Assembly (NCBI GenBank): GCA_035248685.1
Contig: DATFHF010000052.1
Coordinates: 1 to 44,468, forward strand
Direction: 5' to 3'
Length of the DNA: 44,468 bases
Source: Jatrophihabitans_A sp035248685
GTDB taxonomy: Bacteria > Actinomycetota > Actinomycetes > Mycobacteriales > Jatrophihabitantaceae
Under the pieces are notes generated by a model, which saw nothing but the letters and a program-made list of their open reading frames with translations, was not told the origin of the DNA and did not search any database. Shown here piece after piece: positions 1-7,830 of this stretch. The stretch's first letter is position 1, and each line of letters begins with the position of its first letter. The position numbers were made by a program, and so were the translations under genes.

Positions 1-53
1 GCAGTTGCTGACCGGTTTTTTCGGTGATCGGCGCTGCCGGTAAGGTCTGTCGC

Positions 54-138
54 GGTGGCGTGTCCGAGCGGCCTAAGGAGCACGCCTCGAAAGCGTGTGA
101 GGTGAAAGCCTCCCAGGGTTCGAATCCCTGCGCCACCG
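54..138 (+). tRNA. tRNA-Ser (anticodon CGA)
   Basis: The acceptor arm GGTGGCG at 54-60 pairs with CGCCACC at 131-137, and the T-arm carries GGTTCGAATCC. The anticodon stem-loop is CACGC-CTCGAAA-GCGTG, so the anticodon is CGA, reading UCG serine codons. A long variable arm (class II) and a length of 85 bases fit tRNA-Ser. CCA is not encoded. The gene is tail-to-tail with the coding sequence that ends at 159. Confidence 0.95.
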
Positions 139-158
139 CCCCTGCAACTCCGGAAGGC

Positions 159-1190
159 TCAGGCAACGAGGCTTGAGGATCTTCCGTGCGCACTGGGAAA
201 GACATATCGCCACCAGTCTGTCTGCACACCGCCAGCGATCCCCGGATTCCTGGGGAATCGGCCGAGCCACCAGATGAGATAGCCACGCTGGGTGCCGCCC
301 CAGGTATTCGCGTTGACCACCGTCTGCCGACCGGTGAGGTTCGGGAAGTTGGCCCAGTCGTCCGCGTCGGAGAGGACTGGATGGTCGCGGTCGTACTGGT
401 AATGGCAGTACGCGTTAGGTGGGAAGTGCACGTTGCCGGCATGGGTGCTGGTGGCGTCGACCTCCGGATGGCCGGCATCGGGTTGCGCCGGGCATGTGTA
501 GGCGTCAGCGTAACGGGCGCGCTGGCCGTCAAAGCGATCCCAGAGGGTCAGGCCGATGCCGCCCCGGATGAGCTCCTCAGCCCGATGCCCGAGGTCGTGG
601 AGCATCTCCGCGACGGTGCGCTCATAGTTGAAGCCCATGACCACGAACCGTCGGGCGACCTGGGGACAGAGCGTGTGCGCCTCGGCGATCCGGTACTCGA
701 GGTAACCGAACCACGGTCCGCCCCAGAGCCATACCTCGTCGACCCGCTTCTTCGCTAAGGCCTCACAGGCGCTTCCGAAGCGTTGGTCGTACCGCGTGTT
801 CAGCACAGCTTCATAGTCGATTAGGGCACCACAGTAGGCGGGCGAGGAGTCTGAGAGGCATCCGAGGTACTGCGCGTTGGTGAAGGTGAACCCGCCTGGC
901 TTGACCGGGTACCCGCGAACGACCGATGTGCGCACGATGCGCTGCGCTGCGACGCCGGCGCTGGCGCTGGCGACATCGGCTCGATACATCTCATCGAGGG
1001 CGACCGGGTTGTTATAGCCGCGGTCGGCGGTGAGCGCCACGCCGTCATCCAGCAGCGGGTCGAAATCGAGCACATAGGCCCGAACGCTTAGGTGCCCGCG
1101 CGGCACCGCGGCAGCCTTGGCCGGCAGCAGGGTTGACGCGGCGAGTACCGGCGCTAGAAATAGCACGCCCAGCAGGGCTCGTCTGGGCAC
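159..1190 (-). CDS. secreted protein of unknown function
   Basis: I do not recognise a named family. The 343-residue product begins with MPRR and a hydrophobic stretch ending in an AKA-A signal-peptidase-like site near residue 27, so export is likely. The mature part is rich in Trp, Tyr and His and has seven cysteines after the signal (including YLGCL, PAYCG, GSACE, TLCPQ, TCPAQ and AYCHYQ), which suggests disulphides outside the cell. Conserved-looking blocks are VWLWGGPWFGYLEY, VVMGFNYER and EMLHDLGHRAEEL, where His and Glu could bind a metal or act in catalysis. The start is GTG with GGAG 6 bases upstream. It is transcribed alone, about 80 bases after the end of the aminotransferase gene. 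No enzymatic role can be assigned. Confidence 0.8.
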   Translation of the reverse strand: MPRRALLGVLFLAPVLAASTLLPAKAAAVPRGHLSVRAYVLDFDPLLDDGVALTADRGYNNPVALDEMYRADVASASAGVAAQRIVRTSVVRGYPVKPGGFTFTNAQYLGCLSDSSPAYCGALIDYEAVLNTRYDQRFGSACEALAKKRVDEVWLWGGPWFGYLEYRIAEAHTLCPQVARRFVVMGFNYERTVAEMLHDLGHRAEELIRGGIGLTLWDRFDGQRARYADAYTCPAQPDAGHPEVDATSTHAGNVHFPPNAYCHYQYDRDHPVLSDADDWANFPNLTGRQTVVNANTWGGTQRGYLIWWLGRFPRNPGIAGGVQTDWWRYVFPSAHGRSSSLVA

Positions 1191-1270
1191 ATCCTTCTCC
1201 GCTCATGAGGAGGTAAGGCGGCCAAAATCGAGCAACCATCGTACTGCTCAGGCGCTACAACTAGAAGGCG

Positions 1271-2470
1271 CTAGGCGTCGAGGAACTTGGTGAGCCCGTC
1301 CAGCAGTCGGTCCACGTCCGAGTCGTTGCTGTACGGCGCCAGCCCGATCCGCAGGCCGCCATCGGGCAGCCTCAGCCGGCGCGCCGCCTCGTAGGCGTAG
1401 AAGCTGCCGGCCGGCGCGTTGACGTCCAGGTCGGCGAGAAAGCGATAGGCGTCGGCGGCGGCCCGTCCGGTGAAGGTGAGCAGCAAGGTCGGCGTGCGCT
1501 CGGCAGCTCGCGAGTGCACGGTGATCGAGTCCAGCTCGGCGAGCCGAAGCTCGATCCGGTGCCGTAACGCGTCCTCGTGCTCGGACACCGCGCGCATCGA
1601 GGCGAGAATCCGCCGGCGTCGATCGCCCGCACCGACCGACAGATCGGCGATGAAATCCGCCGCCGCTGTCGTCCCGGCGAGCAGTTCATAAGGCAGCGTG
1701 CCGAACTCGAAACGCTCCGGGACGGCGTTGCTGGACGGCACCAGCTTGTCCGGATGCAGCGCGTCTAACAGGGCTGGGTCGGCGGCCAGCACGCCGCAGT
1801 GCGGGCCGAAGAACTTGTACGGCGAGCAGGCAAAGAAGTCGGCACCGAGGGCTTGTACGTCGATGCCGGCATGCGCGGTCAGATGCACCCCGTCGACGTA
1901 GAGCAGTGCGCCGACCCGGTGCACCTCGGCGGCAATCGCCGGCAGGTCGGGCCGGCTGCCGAGCAGGTTCGACGCGCCGGTGACCGCGACCAGCCGGGTC
2001 CGGTCGGTGAGTTGCTCGCCGACATGCTGAACGGTGAGCTCGGTGGACTGCGGGTCGAAGTCGATCCAGCGCACGGTGGCGCCGGCCTGCTCGGCCAGCA
2101 GCACCCAGGGCCGCACATTGGCATCGTGATCCAGCCGGCTGACCACGACCTCGTCCCCGGCGGTCCAGGTCTTGGCCAGCGCCCGGGCGACCTCGAAGGT
2201 CAATGCGGTCATGCTGCGGCCGAACACGATGCCGCCGGGTTCCGCGCCGAGCAGGTCGGCCATCGCCGTACGCGCAGCCTGCACGATCGCCTCGGCGTTC
2301 CGCTCGGCCCGGGTTACCGAGCCGCGATTGGCGATCGGCGACACCAGCGTGTCGTGTACGGCGCGGGCTACCACGTCCGGGGTCTGCGAGCCACCCGGCC
2401 CGTCGAAGTGCGCGGCGCCGGCCGCCAGCGCTGGGAAATGCGCACGTACACCGGCTACGTCCAAGCTCAT
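1271..2470 (-). CDS. class V aminotransferase, cysteine-desulfurase-like
   Basis: The 399-residue product is a PLP-dependent fold-type I enzyme. It has the N-terminal block DGPGGSQTP, the middle block SRLDHDANVRPW, the cofactor aspartate and histidine in YVDGVHLTAH, and the probable PLP lysine in ACSPYKFFGPHCG. The whole pattern matches the actinobacterial cysteine-desulfurase-like branch of the class V aminotransferases, whose true substrate is usually unknown. I chose ATG at 2470 because the extension upstream to 2581 is Arg/Pro-rich, runs into the divergent SDR gene and resembles no family N-terminus. No Suf or Isc genes are nearby, so a role in bulk iron-sulphur assembly is not indicated. 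Confidence 0.9.
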   Translation of the reverse strand: MSLDVAGVRAHFPALAAGAAHFDGPGGSQTPDVVARAVHDTLVSPIANRGSVTRAERNAEAIVQAARTAMADLLGAEPGGIVFGRSMTALTFEVARALAKTWTAGDEVVVSRLDHDANVRPWVLLAEQAGATVRWIDFDPQSTELTVQHVGEQLTDRTRLVAVTGASNLLGSRPDLPAIAAEVHRVGALLYVDGVHLTAHAGIDVQALGADFFACSPYKFFGPHCGVLAADPALLDALHPDKLVPSSNAVPERFEFGTLPYELLAGTTAAADFIADLSVGAGDRRRRILASMRAVSEHEDALRHRIELRLAELDSITVHSRAAERTPTLLLTFTGRAAADAYRFLADLDVNAPAGSFYAYEAARRLRLPDGGLRIGLAPYSNDSDVDRLLDGLTKFLDA

Positions 2471-2495
2471 GGCACCCACTCTCGCACGCTGCCGG

Positions 2496-2501
2496 TAGCG
2501 T
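2496..2501 (+). promoter_or_regulatory. candidate -10 box of the SDR gene
   Basis: TAGCGT lies 7 bases before the GTG start at 2509, which would give a leaderless transcript. The whole divergent gap between the two starts is only 38 bases, so both promoters must overlap. No good -35 hexamer is visible. Confidence 0.4.
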
Positions 2502-2508
2502 CTCGCCG

Positions 2509-3267
2509 GTGACCACGTGCAGCCTGGTGACCGGAGCCAGTCGCGGTATCGGCGCGGCGGTGGCGCATGCATTGGCCGCAAAGGGCCACCGGGTCGCGGT
2601 GCATGCCGGACGCGACCGTGCCGCGGCCGAGCGGGTCAGCCGGGAGCTGCCGGGCACCGGCCATGTGGTGGTCACCGGAGACCTCTCCGTACCGCAAACC
2701 TGTGCCGAGGTGGTCGCGTCCGCCATCGAACAGCTGGGCGAGCTGGACGTGCTGGTCAACAACGCCGGCATTTACCACGCCCATCCGATCGATGCGACCA
2801 GCTACCCGGACTGGCAACAGGCCTGGCGGCAGACCTTGGAGCTGAACCTGCTGGCTCCGGCGAACCTGGCTTGGCTGCTGGTCGAGCACCTGCTGCACCG
2901 CGAACGCGGTCCGGCCGGTGGTCGGCTGATCAGTGTCGGCTCGCGGGGCGCCTACCGTGGCGAGCCCAGCACGCCGGCCTACGGTGCCAGCAAGGCCGGG
3001 CTGCACGCAATGACGCAGTCGCTGGCCGTCGCGCTGGCCCCGCATGGCATCATCGCGGCGGCGGTCGCGCCCGGCTTCGTCGACACCGAGATGGCTCACG
3101 CCATTCTGGACGGTCCGGACGGTCCGGCGGTGCGCGCGCAGAGTCCGTTCGGACGGGTCGCTACTCCGGCCGAGATCGCCGCCACCGTGGCCTGGCTTGC
3201 CACCGACGCGCCGGAGTGGGTCAGCGGCACGGTCGTGGACGCCAACGGGGCTTCCTACCTTCGCTGA
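2509..3267 (+). CDS. SDR-family NAD(P)-dependent oxidoreductase
   Basis: This is a classical short-chain dehydrogenase/reductase of 252 residues, close to the usual 250. The Rossmann glycine motif TGASRGIG is at residues 8-15, NNAG follows near residue 84, the catalytic serine sits in SVGSRG and the catalytic pair is YGASK. The C-terminal block VAPGFVDTEMA is the family PG motif. It probably reduces or oxidises a carbonyl/alcohol of unknown identity in the cytosol. The start is GTG at 2509. The open frame extends further upstream but only through sequence antisense to the aminotransferase. It is divergent from that aminotransferase, so the two may act on related compounds, though this is only inferred from position. 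Confidence 0.92.
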   Translation: MTTCSLVTGASRGIGAAVAHALAAKGHRVAVHAGRDRAAAERVSRELPGTGHVVVTGDLSVPQTCAEVVASAIEQLGELDVLVNNAGIYHAHPIDATSYPDWQQAWRQTLELNLLAPANLAWLLVEHLLHRERGPAGGRLISVGSRGAYRGEPSTPAYGASKAGLHAMTQSLAVALAPHGIIAAAVAPGFVDTEMAHAILDGPDGPAVRAQSPFGRVATPAEIAATVAWLATDAPEWVSGTVVDANGASYLR

Positions 3268-3360
3268 ACCCTCGGCTGCCACGGGTTAGGTATTCGCCTA
3301 CTGGGCTAACTGCCCCCACTTACGAGCGATGGTGATCAGTGCCTTGCATAAAGGTCGGCT

Positions 3361-3420
3361 TGGCCATCTATGAAACTTAGAAAAACTAAGCATTCACAAT
3401 AAATGCCACTCTTGCCAAAA
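3361..3420. other. AT-rich patch with two small inverted repeats
   Basis: This patch is much poorer in GC than its surroundings. It contains CTTAG-AAAAA-CTAAG at 3376-3390 and, overlapping it, GCATT (3390-3394) with AATGC (3402-3406). Neither stem is followed by a T run, so a terminator is not convincing. The stretch 3268-3460 otherwise holds no gene that I can support. Confidence 0.35.
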
Positions 3421-3460
3421 ACACTGATCAATGCCAGCATGATGCCAACTGCCACAACTG

Positions 3461-3637
3461 GGAAGGGCCGCCACGTCGAGACGTCGACGATTTTCCGGCC
3501 CCGTGGCCAACTCCGACGTTCGGAGCGCAACACGTCCGGCGTGATCACGCTGACCCTGCATACGTCGAGCTACGACTGGCAGTTTGTACCGGAAAACCGG
3601 GCAGACCTGGACCGACAGTGGAAGCACCAACTGCCAT
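3461..3637 (+). pseudogene. decayed C-terminal fragment of a secreted metallophosphoesterase (acid/alkaline phosphatase type)
   Basis: Three reading frames together rebuild the typical C-terminus of bacterial secreted metallophosphoesterases. Frame one gives PVANSDVRSA from 3500. After a missing base near 3527-3528 the next frame gives NTSGVITLTLH, then TSSYDWQFVPEN to 3597. After one extra C at 3597/3598 the third frame gives GQTWTDSGSTNCH to 3637. The order NS-D/E-VR, GV-LTLH, SYDWQFVP, TDSGS matches what I know of this family. No catalytic metal-binding domain is present upstream, so only the tail survives. The fragment lies directly before the ribosome-binding site of the glycoside-hydrolase-like gene and is probably debris of a lost upstream neighbour. 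Confidence 0.7.
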
Positions 3638-3660
3638 TTGAGTCGTAGGGGTGTGCCCAA

Positions 3661-6492
3661 ATGATCACGTTCAAGGTCTGCCTCACCAGCCTCGCCCTGG
3701 TCTTCTCCTCGGTCGCCGCAGCGGCGCTGGCTCAACAGCACCCCGCTGTTGCGGCGGCACCCACCACCACGCTCACCGCGCAGACCACCAACAACACCGC
3801 GGCCTGCTCGGCCGCGGGCTACGGGCTGGACGGCACGTCCTACTGCGGGGCCGCCTTCGCCGGGTGGACCGACCTCTCCTCGCCGGGCGGCAGTCCCACC
3901 CAGCCGCTGACCCAGCCGCACAATCCCGCGGTGAGCGGCACCTGGAACATCTCCAAGGGCCGCGGCACTCAGGCCGGCGACGTGCACTCCCTGCTCTACC
4001 CCGGCAGCACGACCAAGGTGCTCGCCGAGACCCAGCTGTGGTTCTGTCACGGCAGCGGCGGCAGCACAGTCACCGTGGACAGTCAGGTGCTCACCCGGTA
4101 CGAGCAGTCCTGCCCGACGACCGGCGGCACGGTCTCGCACTTCGACATCGGCTACAGCTCCAACGAGGTCGCCAAGGCCAATGCGACCGCTGACGACATG
4201 TGGGACCGCGGCATCGACGGCGTGGTCGAGAACTGGGAGGGCGACTCCAACACCTGCAAGGCCGGCACCGGCGCGTACTCGAACAACGCACCATTCGCCT
4301 CGTCCTGCGGAACGAGCACCACGAATGTGGACCTGGCATCGAAGAATCTGACGTCGGCGATGAATACCCGTCACCCCGGGATGACGCACCTCGCCCAGTA
4401 CGACGACGCGGCCTACAAGTTCACCCAATGCAATACCGCGGACGCGTACCAGCCGCAATGCATAGAGAACAAGATGATCGCCGACTTCAATGTGCTGGCC
4501 GCCAACTGGTTCACCGATCCCAATTACCTCAAGGTCAACGGCCAGCCCGTGCTGACGTTCTTCGTCACCGAGAGCCAGTTCGGCCAGTGCTCGACGAGCA
4601 ACGTCTGCCATTTGACCGGCTCGTCCACCTGCACTAGCGCCAGCGGCTGCTGGAATGCGGTATGGGACGGCATCCGCTCGAACTTCCAGAACCACGGCTA
4701 CAACCCGTACATGATCTTCCGGCACAACCACACCCACCGGCAGTCCGACGGCGGGTTCAGCTGGGTGTCCCCGTCCGGTGGTACCGCCGGTACCGCTGCG
4801 GACCAAGACAACTGGGGTAACAAGACCAGCCTGGACAGCTGGCTCAGCACCGAGTCCAGCGCGCTGGCCAGCGGTGTGAAGGGCGCCAACGGGCTGCCGA
4901 TCACCTTTTTCGCCGGCGCCTGGAAGGGCTTCGATGACCGGATGGCGAACTGGAGCCCGTCCTGGGTGAACGGCACGCCGGTTGCCGCGCCGGTGCCGTC
5001 CGGTAACTATCCGCGCGACACGTCGCAGCGCTGCGGCACCAACTGGCTCGACACCTTCGCCGAGACCGGGCACTACTTCAACACCAGCAACCAGGCACCG
5101 TTCCTGATGGTCGGTACCTGGGACGACTATGAGGAAGGCACCGAGGTCGAGACCGGCATCGATAACTGCGTGTCTTCGTTCACCAGCAGCCTCAGCGGCA
5201 GCACCCTGCAGTGGACGATCGGCCTGTCCGGCGACGGCGCGTCCGAGCGCACGATCGATAACTACACCGTCTGGTACTCCACCGACGGCACCACCGGCCA
5301 ACAGCTTGCCCAGCTCACCACGGTGGCGCCCACCGGTACCGGTACCAGCGCGAGCTACAGCCTGGACCTGTCGCAGTACTGCGCCAGCCTGCCCGCGACC
5401 TCGGTGCTGTACGTACAGGCGGTCGGCAAGCCGTCGATCACCAACCACATGACCGCCGGTGTCACGTACGCCAACGCTTGCGGCGGCGGCGGCACGGCGC
5501 TGTCCGGCCAGGTGACCAACCTCAACAGCGGCGTCGTGATCAGCGGCGCCACCGTCAGCCTCAGCGGTCCGACCTCGGCCAGCACCACCAGCGACGCCAA
5601 CGGCAACTACAGCTTCAGCGGTATCCCGGCCGGAACGTACTCCGTGAGTGCGACCGCCAACGGCTACCTGGCGCGCACCTACAGCGGCGTGGTGGTCACC
5701 AGCGGCCAGACCGCCACCCAGAACATTCAGCTCACCACCACCGGCCGGGTCACCGGTACGGTGACCGGAGCCGCCGGCGCGGCGCTGTCCGGGGCGACGA
5801 TCACCTTGCAGGGCGGCAACCTGCCCACCACCGACACAGTGACCAGCAACTCCACCGGGAATTACACCTCGAACTGGGATCCGGTCGGGACGTACACGGT
5901 CACTTGCTCGGCCACCGGATACGCCGACCAGACGGTCACCGGAGTGAGCATCACCACCGGCGGCCTGACCACGGTGAACTGCGCCCTGAGCAACACGGGC
6001 ACGCTGACCGGGGTGGTGAGCAACCTCAACTCCGGCGTCCTGATCAGCGGCGCCACCGTCACCCTCAGCGGTCCGACCTCGGCCAGCACCACCAGCGACG
6101 CCAGCGGCAACTACAGCTTCAGCGGTATCCCGGCCGGCACGTACTCCGTCACCGCGACCGCCTCCGGGTACAAGGCACGCACCTACAGCGGCGTGACGGT
6201 CACCGCCGGCGTGACCACCACCCAGAACATCCAGCTCACCACTACCGGCCGGGTCACCGGAACCGTCACCGCTGGCGGCGCGGCGGTTTCCGGCGCGACG
6301 ATCACCTTGCAGGGCGGCAACCTGGCCACCACCGACACCGTGACCAGCAACTCCACCGGGAATTACACCTCGAACTGGGATCCGGTCGGCACCTACACGG
6401 TTACCTGCACTGCGTCGGGCCACGGCACCCAGACGATTACCGGCGTGCAAATCACCACCGGTGGCCTGACTACCGTCAACTGCCAGATCTAA
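3661..6492 (+). CDS. secreted glycoside-hydrolase-like protein with four Cna-B/carboxypeptidase-regulatory-like repeats
   Basis: The 943-residue product has a signal peptide (hydrophobic residues 8-25, cut near AVAAA). Next comes a region of about 450 residues containing GIDGVVENWEGDSNTC, NWFTDPNYLKVNGQPVLTFF and VGTWDDYEEGTEVETG. These resemble the TIM-barrel enzymes of the GH71/GH99 type, in which similar W-N/D-DY-EGT blocks sit near the active site. A Fn3-like segment (about 500-610) and four beta-sandwich repeats of the carboxypeptidase-regulatory type follow (LSGQVTNLNSG..., SDANGNYSFSGIPAGTYSV). No sortase signal or transmembrane tail is visible, so it is probably released to act on extracellular polysaccharide. 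The start is ATG with AGGGGTG 7 bases upstream. The exact hydrolase family needs a profile search. Confidence 0.8.
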   Translation: MITFKVCLTSLALVFSSVAAAALAQQHPAVAAAPTTTLTAQTTNNTAACSAAGYGLDGTSYCGAAFAGWTDLSSPGGSPTQPLTQPHNPAVSGTWNISKGRGTQAGDVHSLLYPGSTTKVLAETQLWFCHGSGGSTVTVDSQVLTRYEQSCPTTGGTVSHFDIGYSSNEVAKANATADDMWDRGIDGVVENWEGDSNTCKAGTGAYSNNAPFASSCGTSTTNVDLASKNLTSAMNTRHPGMTHLAQYDDAAYKFTQCNTADAYQPQCIENKMIADFNVLAANWFTDPNYLKVNGQPVLTFFVTESQFGQCSTSNVCHLTGSSTCTSASGCWNAVWDGIRSNFQNHGYNPYMIFRHNHTHRQSDGGFSWVSPSGGTAGTAADQDNWGNKTSLDSWLSTESSALASGVKGANGLPITFFAGAWKGFDDRMANWSPSWVNGTPVAAPVPSGNYPRDTSQRCGTNWLDTFAETGHYFNTSNQAPFLMVGTWDDYEEGTEVETGIDNCVSSFTSSLSGSTLQWTIGLSGDGASERTIDNYTVWYSTDGTTGQQLAQLTTVAPTGTGTSASYSLDLSQYCASLPATSVLYVQAVGKPSITNHMTAGVTYANACGGGGTALSGQVTNLNSGVVISGATVSLSGPTSASTTSDANGNYSFSGIPAGTYSVSATANGYLARTYSGVVVTSGQTATQNIQLTTTGRVTGTVTGAAGAALSGATITLQGGNLPTTDTVTSNSTGNYTSNWDPVGTYTVTCSATGYADQTVTGVSITTGGLTTVNCALSNTGTLTGVVSNLNSGVLISGATVTLSGPTSASTTSDASGNYSFSGIPAGTYSVTATASGYKARTYSGVTVTAGVTTTQNIQLTTTGRVTGTVTAGGAAVSGATITLQGGNLATTDTVTSNSTGNYTSNWDPVGTYTVTCTASGHGTQTITGVQITTGGLTTVNCQI
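5503..6490 (+). repeat. tandem duplication, two units of about 500 bp, inside the glycoside-hydrolase-like gene
   Basis: The block from about 5503 to 5995 recurs from about 5998 to 6490 with an offset of 501-504 bases. Long stretches are nearly identical, for example around 5562 and 6066, 5797 and 6298, and 5850 and 6350. Each unit encodes one A-type and one B-type beta-sandwich domain, so the protein reads A-B-A'-B'. The near-identity at DNA level points to a recent in-frame duplication. Confidence 0.85.
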
Positions 6493-6517
6493 TTCACAAG
6501 GTTGACCGCCTGGCATC

Positions 6518-7315
6518 ATGGCCTTCGTGCGCATTGTGGTGATGGGCGGTACCGGCACCGCAGGGAGCGTGCTGGTCCGGCAGGCGGTCAGCCAGGGTAT
6601 GGACGTAGTGGTGCTGTCCCGCCGGCCCGGCAACAACGCCGGCGGGGCGGCACTGGCGGTCGGTGAACTGAGCACCGGGGCCGGCCTGCGCGAGGCGTTC
6701 ACCGGCGCCGATGCGGTGATCGACTGCAGCAATGTGCGGAAGCTGTCCCGGCGGCCGGTCGAGCAGTTCTTCGTGACCGGCACGCGCAACCTCGTCGAGG
6801 CAGCTGCCTCGGCAGACGTCGGACGGCTGGTGCTGCTCTCGATAGTCGGCATCGATCGGGTCCCGATGGGCTACTACCAGGCCAAGCTCGCGCAGGAAGC
6901 CGCCCTGATCGAGTTGGCGGGACGCGCCGGGCTGCCGTACACCATTGCCCGAGTCACCCAATTCCACGAGTTTGCCGGGCAGATACTGAACAGATCCCGG
7001 CTGGGCCGGTGGGCGCTGGTGCCCCGGATGCGGGTTCAGCCGGTCGATCTGACCGACGTCGCCGAGCACCTGCTAGCGACAGCCGGCAGCCAGCCGACGA
7101 TCAGCGGTCGGGCACCGGATCTGGCCGGCCCGGCCGAGCAGGATCTGGCTGATATGGCCGCTCGATTGGTGGCCAAGCGCGGTGACCGGGTTCGAGTGGT
7201 TCCGATCCGGTTGCCGGGCAGGGCCGGTCGGGCGGTGCAGGCGGGCGGGCTGCTGCCGGCGCCTGGCAGCGTGACCGGCCGACGGACCTTCGAGGAGTGG
7301 TTGGCCGAGCGCTGA
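6518..7315 (+). CDS. NmrA-like atypical SDR (NAD(P)H-binding protein)
   Basis: The 265-residue product begins with the dinucleotide-binding motif VVMGGTGTAG (residues 7-16). It has a short Rossmann core, then VIDCSNV and an atypical-SDR segment VLLSIVGIDRVPMGYYQAKLAQE in which YYQAK sits where classical SDRs have YxxxK. IARVTQFHEF and the C-terminal helices fit the NmrA/ycf39 branch. Such proteins are often redox sensors or quinone/flavonoid reductases, and the substrate here is unknown. ATG at 6518 is used, only 25 bases after the preceding stop, so co-transcription with the hydrolase-like gene is possible. Confidence 0.85.
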   Translation: MAFVRIVVMGGTGTAGSVLVRQAVSQGMDVVVLSRRPGNNAGGAALAVGELSTGAGLREAFTGADAVIDCSNVRKLSRRPVEQFFVTGTRNLVEAAASADVGRLVLLSIVGIDRVPMGYYQAKLAQEAALIELAGRAGLPYTIARVTQFHEFAGQILNRSRLGRWALVPRMRVQPVDLTDVAEHLLATAGSQPTISGRAPDLAGPAEQDLADMAARLVAKRGDRVRVVPIRLPGRAGRAVQAGGLLPAPGSVTGRRTFEEWLAER

Positions 7316-7347
7316 TCACGCGCTGCCACCGGACCGGCTGACTGGTT

Positions 7348-7353
7348 TAGCCT
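7348..7353 (+). promoter_or_regulatory. candidate -10 box of zur
   Basis: TAGCCT lies 6 bases before the ATG at 7360, giving an apparently leaderless zur transcript. No Zur box is visible in this short gap, so zur itself does not look autoregulated through a canonical site. Confidence 0.45.
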
Positions 7354-7359
7354 TCAGTC

Positions 7360-7830
7360 ATGGCGCAGGACGTTCAGATGGCCAACTCGGCCGCCCGTCC
7401 GGCTGGACGAACCCGCATTACCCGGCAGTCGTCCGCGATCGAGCAAGCGTTGCGGGAAGCGGACGGCTTCCGCACCGCCCAGGAGCTGTTCGACGCGGTA
7501 CGCGCCAGCGGCCACAAGATCGGGTTGACCACCGTGTACCGGCACCTGAACCTGCTCGCCGAGCTGGGCAGCGCCGACATCGTGCACCGGGCCGACGGCG
7601 AGGCGCAGTTCCGGTTATGCCGAACCCAGGCCGACTCGGACGGCACCGACCCGGCCGCCGAGCCGCACCATCACCACGTGGTGTGCCGAGTGTGCGGGCG
7701 CAGCGAGCAGGTCTCCGCCCCCGAGGTGGAGGAGTGGGCTGAACGGGTGGCGGTGGCCGCCGGTTACACCGAGGTCACCCATACCGTCGAGGTCTTCGGG
7801 CTGTGCCCGCAACATTCGGTAGCAGGCTGA
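7360..7830 (+). CDS. zur: zinc-uptake regulator of the Fur family
   Basis: The 156-residue protein has a winged-helix DNA-binding half with the Fur recognition helix region GLTTVYRHLNLLAELGSADIV (residues about 50-70). The C-terminal metal-binding half contains HHHHVVCRVCGRSEQV, then VTHTVEVFGLCPQH. The CRVC pair and the CPQH end form the structural zinc site, here CxxC plus CxxH. Its position facing a znuABC-type operon with a Zur box supports zinc rather than iron or peroxide sensing. With zinc bound it should repress the znu promoter at 11247-11275. Its last 56 bases overlap the end of the convergent znuB gene. Confidence 0.92.
   Translation: MAQDVQMANSAARPAGRTRITRQSSAIEQALREADGFRTAQELFDAVRASGHKIGLTTVYRHLNLLAELGSADIVHRADGEAQFRLCRTQADSDGTDPAAEPHHHHVVCRVCGRSEQVSAPEVEEWAERVAVAAGYTEVTHTVEVFGLCPQHSVAG

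Noticed and set aside
3394..6852. 1152-residue open frame on the minus strand
   Set aside because: It is antisense to the hydrolase-like gene and NmrA-like gene, is Gly/Arg/Val-biased, has no domain pattern, and results from the high third-position GC of the real genes.
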